From positions 1 to 32,776 of the forward strand of contig JAPPGM010000102.1 of assembly GCA_028874995.1 (NCBI GenBank): a stretch of 32,776 bases of DNA, written 5' to 3'. Below are positions 30,198 to 32,776 of the stretch, piece after piece. The translations under genes and the position numbers were made by a program. The notes under the pieces were generated by a model. It saw nothing but the letters and a program-made list of their open reading frames with translations. It made no database searches and was not told where the DNA came from. Numbering within the stretch: position 1 is the stretch's first letter; each line of letters starts with the position of its first letter. The DNA is from Gemmatimonadota bacterium. GTDB taxonomy: Bacteria; Gemmatimonadota; Gemmatimonadetes; Longimicrobiales; Gaopeijiaceae.

Positions 30198-31019
30198 ATG
30201 AGCACAGCGTCCGGAAGTCTGGCTGGATCCACGCCTCGGGAGGGGCGGGCGTTCCGCTGCGGACCGTCCTGGGGCCATGCCACTTGGACCGAGCTGGCCC
30301 GCGAGGGGCTGGGGGCGGGTGGGGAGAGGGCCCGGGTGGTCGCCCTTCTACCCGTCGGTGCCGTCGAGGCCCACGGCCCCCACCTCCCCCTCGTCACCGA
30401 TGTCGTGATCGCCGCGGCGGCCGCGGAGGCCGCACTGCCGGGCCTGCGCCGCCTGGCCCTCCGACCCGTGCTCCTCCCGCCCCTCCCCTACACCGCCGCC
30501 CCCTTCGCCGCCGCCTTCCCGGGCACGATTTCTGTGCGCCCCGGCACCGTCACGGCCCTGCTCGTGGACATCGCCGCCTCCCTGGAGAATCAGGGCGTGG
30601 CCGCGCTGGTGATCGTCAACGTGCACCTCGACCCCGCCCACCTGGCCTCGCTCCTGGAGGTTGTTCACGGATACCCCGGCGCGATGCCCCTCATCCACCC
30701 CGACCTTACCGAACCGCGATGGGCACGGCGCCTGACCGACGAGTTCCGGAGCGGGGCATGCCATGCCGGCTGCTACGAGACCTCGGTGGTGATGGCGGCC
30801 GCGCCGGAGCTGGTGCGCGAGGAGTCGCGCCGCAGGCTGCCCGAGAACCCGGCGTCGCTGTCGGTGGCGATCCGCGCGGGGAAGACCGGCTTCGAGGAGG
30901 CGGGGGTCGTGGAGGCGTACTGCGGGGACCCGGCCGCGGCGACCGCGGAAGAGGGGAGGGAGACGCTGGCCGTATTGGGGCGGATCGTGGTGGATGCAGT
31001 GGAAGAGGTGGTCTCGTGA
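30198..31019 (+). CDS. Creatininase-family amidohydrolase
   Basis: A 273-residue protein of the creatininase / mycofactocin MftE fold. Predicted metal ligands are present: E57 and H59 in PVGAVEAHGPH, D68 in LVTDVV, H143 in IVNVHLD (in place of the common NGHGGN) and E194 in HAGCYETS. Members hydrolyse cyclic or linear amides such as creatinine, formamides and FAPy, using two metal ions. The substrate here is unknown. It starts an operon with an SDR, a Rid protein and an enoyl-CoA hydratase. In a 2-aminobenzoyl-CoA type pathway an amide or imine hydrolase would be plausible, but this is inference. The stop overlaps the SDR start by GTGA. Confidence 0.85.
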   Translation: MSTASGSLAGSTPREGRAFRCGPSWGHATWTELAREGLGAGGERARVVALLPVGAVEAHGPHLPLVTDVVIAAAAAEAALPGLRRLALRPVLLPPLPYTAAPFAAAFPGTISVRPGTVTALLVDIAASLENQGVAALVIVNVHLDPAHLASLLEVVHGYPGAMPLIHPDLTEPRWARRLTDEFRSGACHAGCYETSVVMAAAPELVREESRRRLPENPASLSVAIRAGKTGFEEAGVVEAYCGDPAAATAEEGRETLAVLGRIVVDAVEEVVS

Positions 31020-31789
31020 CGCTTTCCGGGAAGCGTGCCGTGGTGACCGGGGGGGGGCGTGGGATCGGGGCGGCCGTGGCGCGGGCACTGGCGGGGGAGG
31101 GGGCGGCGGTGGCGGTGACGGCGCGCAGCCGGGACGAGATCGAGGGGGTGGCGGAAGGGCTCCGGGCGCGCGGCCGCCCGGCGCACGCGATCGTCTGCGA
31201 CGTGACCGACCCCGATTCCGTCGCCGCGATGGCCGCCCGCGCGTGTGAGCTCCTGGGCAGCGTCGACATCCTCGTCAACAACGCCGGAGTGGCCCGCTCG
31301 GCACCGTTTCTGAGGGTGACGGTTGAGCAGTGGGAGGAGGTCCACCGTGTCAATGCAACCGGGCCGCTGCTGGTCACGCAGGCCTTCCTTCCGGGGATGC
31401 TGGAGCGCGGATGGGGACGGATCGTGAACGTGGCTTCGGTGGCGAGTCTGCGGGGAGCCCGCTACATCACCGCATACGCGGCCTCCAAGCACGCCCTGCT
31501 CGGGATAACCCGCTGTCTGGCGGACGAGCTCGCGGGAACGGGGGTGACCGTCAACTCCGTCTGCCCGGGCTACGTGGACACGCCCATGACGGACGAGAAC
31601 ATCGAACGGATCGCGGCGAAGACGGGCCGGGACGCGGAGGATGTCCGCGGCGGACTGGAGGAGATGCAGCCCGGCGGCCGCCTGATCACGCCCGAGGAGG
31701 TGGCGCACGCCGTGATGACCTTCATACCGGAGGCGGCGTCGTCGCTGCAGGGCGCGGAGCTGGTGGTGCGGGGCGGGGGTGCCCGGTGA
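31016..31789 (+). CDS. Short-chain dehydrogenase/reductase (3-hydroxyacyl-CoA dehydrogenase-like)
   Basis: A 257-residue classical SDR. The nucleotide-binding motif is TGGGRGIG (11-18), DVTD at 62-65 and NNAG at 88-91. The catalytic triad is S141, Y154 and K158 (YAASK), with PGYVDTPM typical of the substrate-loop start. It would oxidise or reduce a hydroxy/keto group with NAD(P). In this operon a 3-hydroxyacyl-CoA dehydrogenase role is likely. The GTG start at 31016 overlaps the creatininase stop by GTGA. A longer frame reaching back to 30053 only reads through the creatininase gene out of frame. Confidence 0.9.
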   Translation: MTLSGKRAVVTGGGRGIGAAVARALAGEGAAVAVTARSRDEIEGVAEGLRARGRPAHAIVCDVTDPDSVAAMAARACELLGSVDILVNNAGVARSAPFLRVTVEQWEEVHRVNATGPLLVTQAFLPGMLERGWGRIVNVASVASLRGARYITAYAASKHALLGITRCLADELAGTGVTVNSVCPGYVDTPMTDENIERIAAKTGRDAEDVRGGLEEMQPGGRLITPEEVAHAVMTFIPEAASSLQGAELVVRGGGAR

Positions 31790-31847
31790 GCGGGGTCGGA
31801 GGGTCCGGCGGCGGCGCTTGGGTCGGCGAGGACCGGGTACCCGCGCG

Positions 31848-32342
31848 ATGACCTTCGAGATCTTCAATCCGGAGGTGCTGGGGGCGCCCCGCGGATGGAA
31901 CAACGGGATGCTCGCGCCGGATGGGGGACGCGTGCTGTTCGTGGCGGGGCAGATCGGGGTGGGTGGGGAAGAGGGCGTGGCCGGGCCGGCGAGGGCGAGG
32001 GGTGCCGGCGGGGCGTCCGGGGCGCGACTTGCCGCGCAGTTCCGGGCGGCTCTCGCCAACGTCGCGGTGGTGGTGGAGGAGGCGGGGGGGACGGTCGCCG
32101 ACGTGGGACGGCTTACCATCTACGTGACCGACATGGAGGCGTACCGGGAGTCGCCGGCCGAGGTGGGGGCCGCGTACCGGGCCGTCTTCGGGAAGCACTT
32201 TCCGGCCATGGCTCTGGTGGCCGTGACGGAACTGGTGGATCCGCGCGCGGTGGTGGAGGTCGAGGCCACCGCGGTCATCCCGCAGGCGAAACCGGGTGGG
32301 CACTCCGCCATTGACCTGCCCACGAAGAAGGGACAGCCATGA
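31848..32342 (+). CDS. Rid family protein lacking the catalytic arginine
   Basis: A 164-residue protein with the YjgF/YER057c/UK114 fold: VLFVAGQIG (29-37), a helix with QFRAALANVAVVVEEAG, the DVGRLTIYVTDM strand, and AAYRAVFGKHFPAM before the last strands. In true RidA imine deaminases an arginine follows the FPA motif. Here it is M121, so classic 2-aminoacrylate deaminase activity is not expected. Catabolic operon members of this superfamily often belong to other Rid subgroups with unknown reactions. An insertion rich in Gly and Ala is seen near residues 42-62. The ATG at 31848 is chosen because homology starts there; a GTG at 31779 would overlap the SDR. The stop overlaps the hydratase start by ATGA. 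Confidence 0.85.
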   Translation: MTFEIFNPEVLGAPRGWNNGMLAPDGGRVLFVAGQIGVGGEEGVAGPARARGAGGASGARLAAQFRAALANVAVVVEEAGGTVADVGRLTIYVTDMEAYRESPAEVGAAYRAVFGKHFPAMALVAVTELVDPRAVVEVEATAVIPQAKPGGHSAIDLPTKKGQP

Positions 32343-32776
32343 CCGCACTTGAATCCCTCACCCTGGCACCGCCGCGTTCGTTCCTGCTGGACTTTGACGA
32401 GAAGACCGCGGTTGCGCGGGTCACCTTGAACCGGCCGGAGCGGCTGAACGCGCTGACCTTCGAGGTCTATGACGAGCTGAGGAACACGTTTCGCGGGCTG
32501 GACGGCGAAGCCGGGGTGCGCGCCATCGTGATCACGGGTGCTGGGCGCGGATTCTGTACCGGCGGGGACGTCGAGGACATCATCGGGGCGCTCTTCGGGC
32601 GGGATTTCGAGGGCCTGCTGGAGTTCACGCGCATGACCTGCGACCTGATCGCGGCGATTCGGCAGTGCCGGCAGCCCGTGGTGGCGGCGCTGAACGGGAC
32701 GGTGGCGGGCGCGGGGGCGGTTATCGCGACGGCGTGCGACGTGCGGATCGCGGCCGAGTCGGCGCGGATCGCGTAC
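32339..32776 (+). CDS. Enoyl-CoA hydratase/isomerase family protein (cut at right edge)
   Basis: The first 146 residues of a crotonase-fold protein are in the window, with no stop before the edge. The frame shows VTLNRPERLNALT (28-40), the first oxyanion-hole segment GAGRGFCTGGDV (67-78), and the second NGTVAGAGAVIATACDVRIA (119-138). The catalytic glutamate region lies partly beyond the edge. It would hydrate an enoyl-CoA or, in some aromatic pathways, open a ring or shift a double bond. The ATG at 32339 overlaps the Rid-family stop by 4 bp, so it belongs to the same operon as the creatininase, SDR and Rid genes. More genes of the pathway probably follow to the right. Confidence 0.9.
   Translation, partial: MTALESLTLAPPRSFLLDFDEKTAVARVTLNRPERLNALTFEVYDELRNTFRGLDGEAGVRAIVITGAGRGFCTGGDVEDIIGALFGRDFEGLLEFTRMTCDLIAAIRQCRQPVVAALNGTVAGAGAVIATACDVRIAAESARIAY

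Noticed and set aside
30053-31015. A long N-terminal extension of the SDR frame
   Set aside because: It overlaps the creatininase-family gene completely and is low-complexity Arg/Gly/Pro sequence. The GTGA junction at 31016 gives a normal SDR start.
1-32776. CRISPR arrays, tRNA/rRNA genes, transposases, integrases or attachment sites
   Set aside because: No regularly spaced direct repeats, tRNA cloverleaf with flanking insertion, or recombinase motif was recognised in reading both strands. A tRNAscan or CRISPR search would be needed to exclude them fully.

Overview
This is a GC-rich bacterial window with dense, often overlapping operons and frequent GTG and TTG starts. Gene content and protein style (fused his enzymes, a BIG-plus-plant-type-LRR lipoprotein, a C-methylating reducing PKS, a CoA-dependent aromatic catabolism cluster) suggest a Gemmatimonadota-like lineage, perhaps marine or sponge-associated. 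That placement is inference; no rRNA or other marker gene is present.

Layout. (1) 1-313, minus strand: the 5' end of a sodium:solute symporter and its small DUF3311 membrane partner, with a G-quadruplex motif just upstream. (2) 489-719: a discrete acyl carrier protein. (3) 965-8629: a complete, compact histidine operon on the plus strand. It opens with a promoter, a His-rich leader peptide and an intrinsic attenuator, followed by hisG, hisC fused to a HAD phosphatase, hisB (dehydratase only), hisH, hisF, a three-domain HisA-HisI-HisE protein, and hisD. All ten steps from PRPP/ATP to histidine can be assigned if the HAD domain is the histidinol-phosphate phosphatase. (4) 8640-8725: palindromic copies of GACAGATTC in the convergent gap after hisD. 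(5) 8724-11567, minus: a large surface lipoprotein with four BIG domains and about 17 leucine-rich repeats. (6) 11823-25263: a polyketide/lipid-type locus. It holds a frameshifted second ACP and an alpha/beta hydrolase on the plus strand, and convergent with them an NCS2 permease with a C-terminal HATPase-like domain, translationally coupled to a large type I PKS. The PKS has one full module (KS-AT-DH-cMT-ER-KR-ACP) followed by a terminal KS-AT whose catalytic residues are lost. It carries one frameshift in the KR. (7) 25429-27192: a ZIP-like/ArsP-like fused metal permease. (8) 27212-29967, minus: vapB-vapC, then an aryl-CoA ligase and an FMN reductase, tightly packed. (9) 30198-32776, plus: creatininase-family protein, SDR, Rid-family protein and enoyl-CoA hydratase (cut by the window edge), all in one overlapping operon divergent from the ligase.

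How the parts work together. The his operon is a self-contained, probably attenuation-controlled pathway. The PKS would make a reduced, methyl-branched acyl chain. Its dead terminal module and lack of an integrated thioesterase make the nearby free ACP and hydrolase candidate off-loading partners. The aryl-CoA ligase plus the creatininase/SDR/Rid/hydratase operon look like part of an aerobic CoA-dependent aromatic (possibly 2-aminobenzoate) degradation route continuing beyond the right edge. No tRNA, rRNA, CRISPR array, transposase or integrase was recognised.
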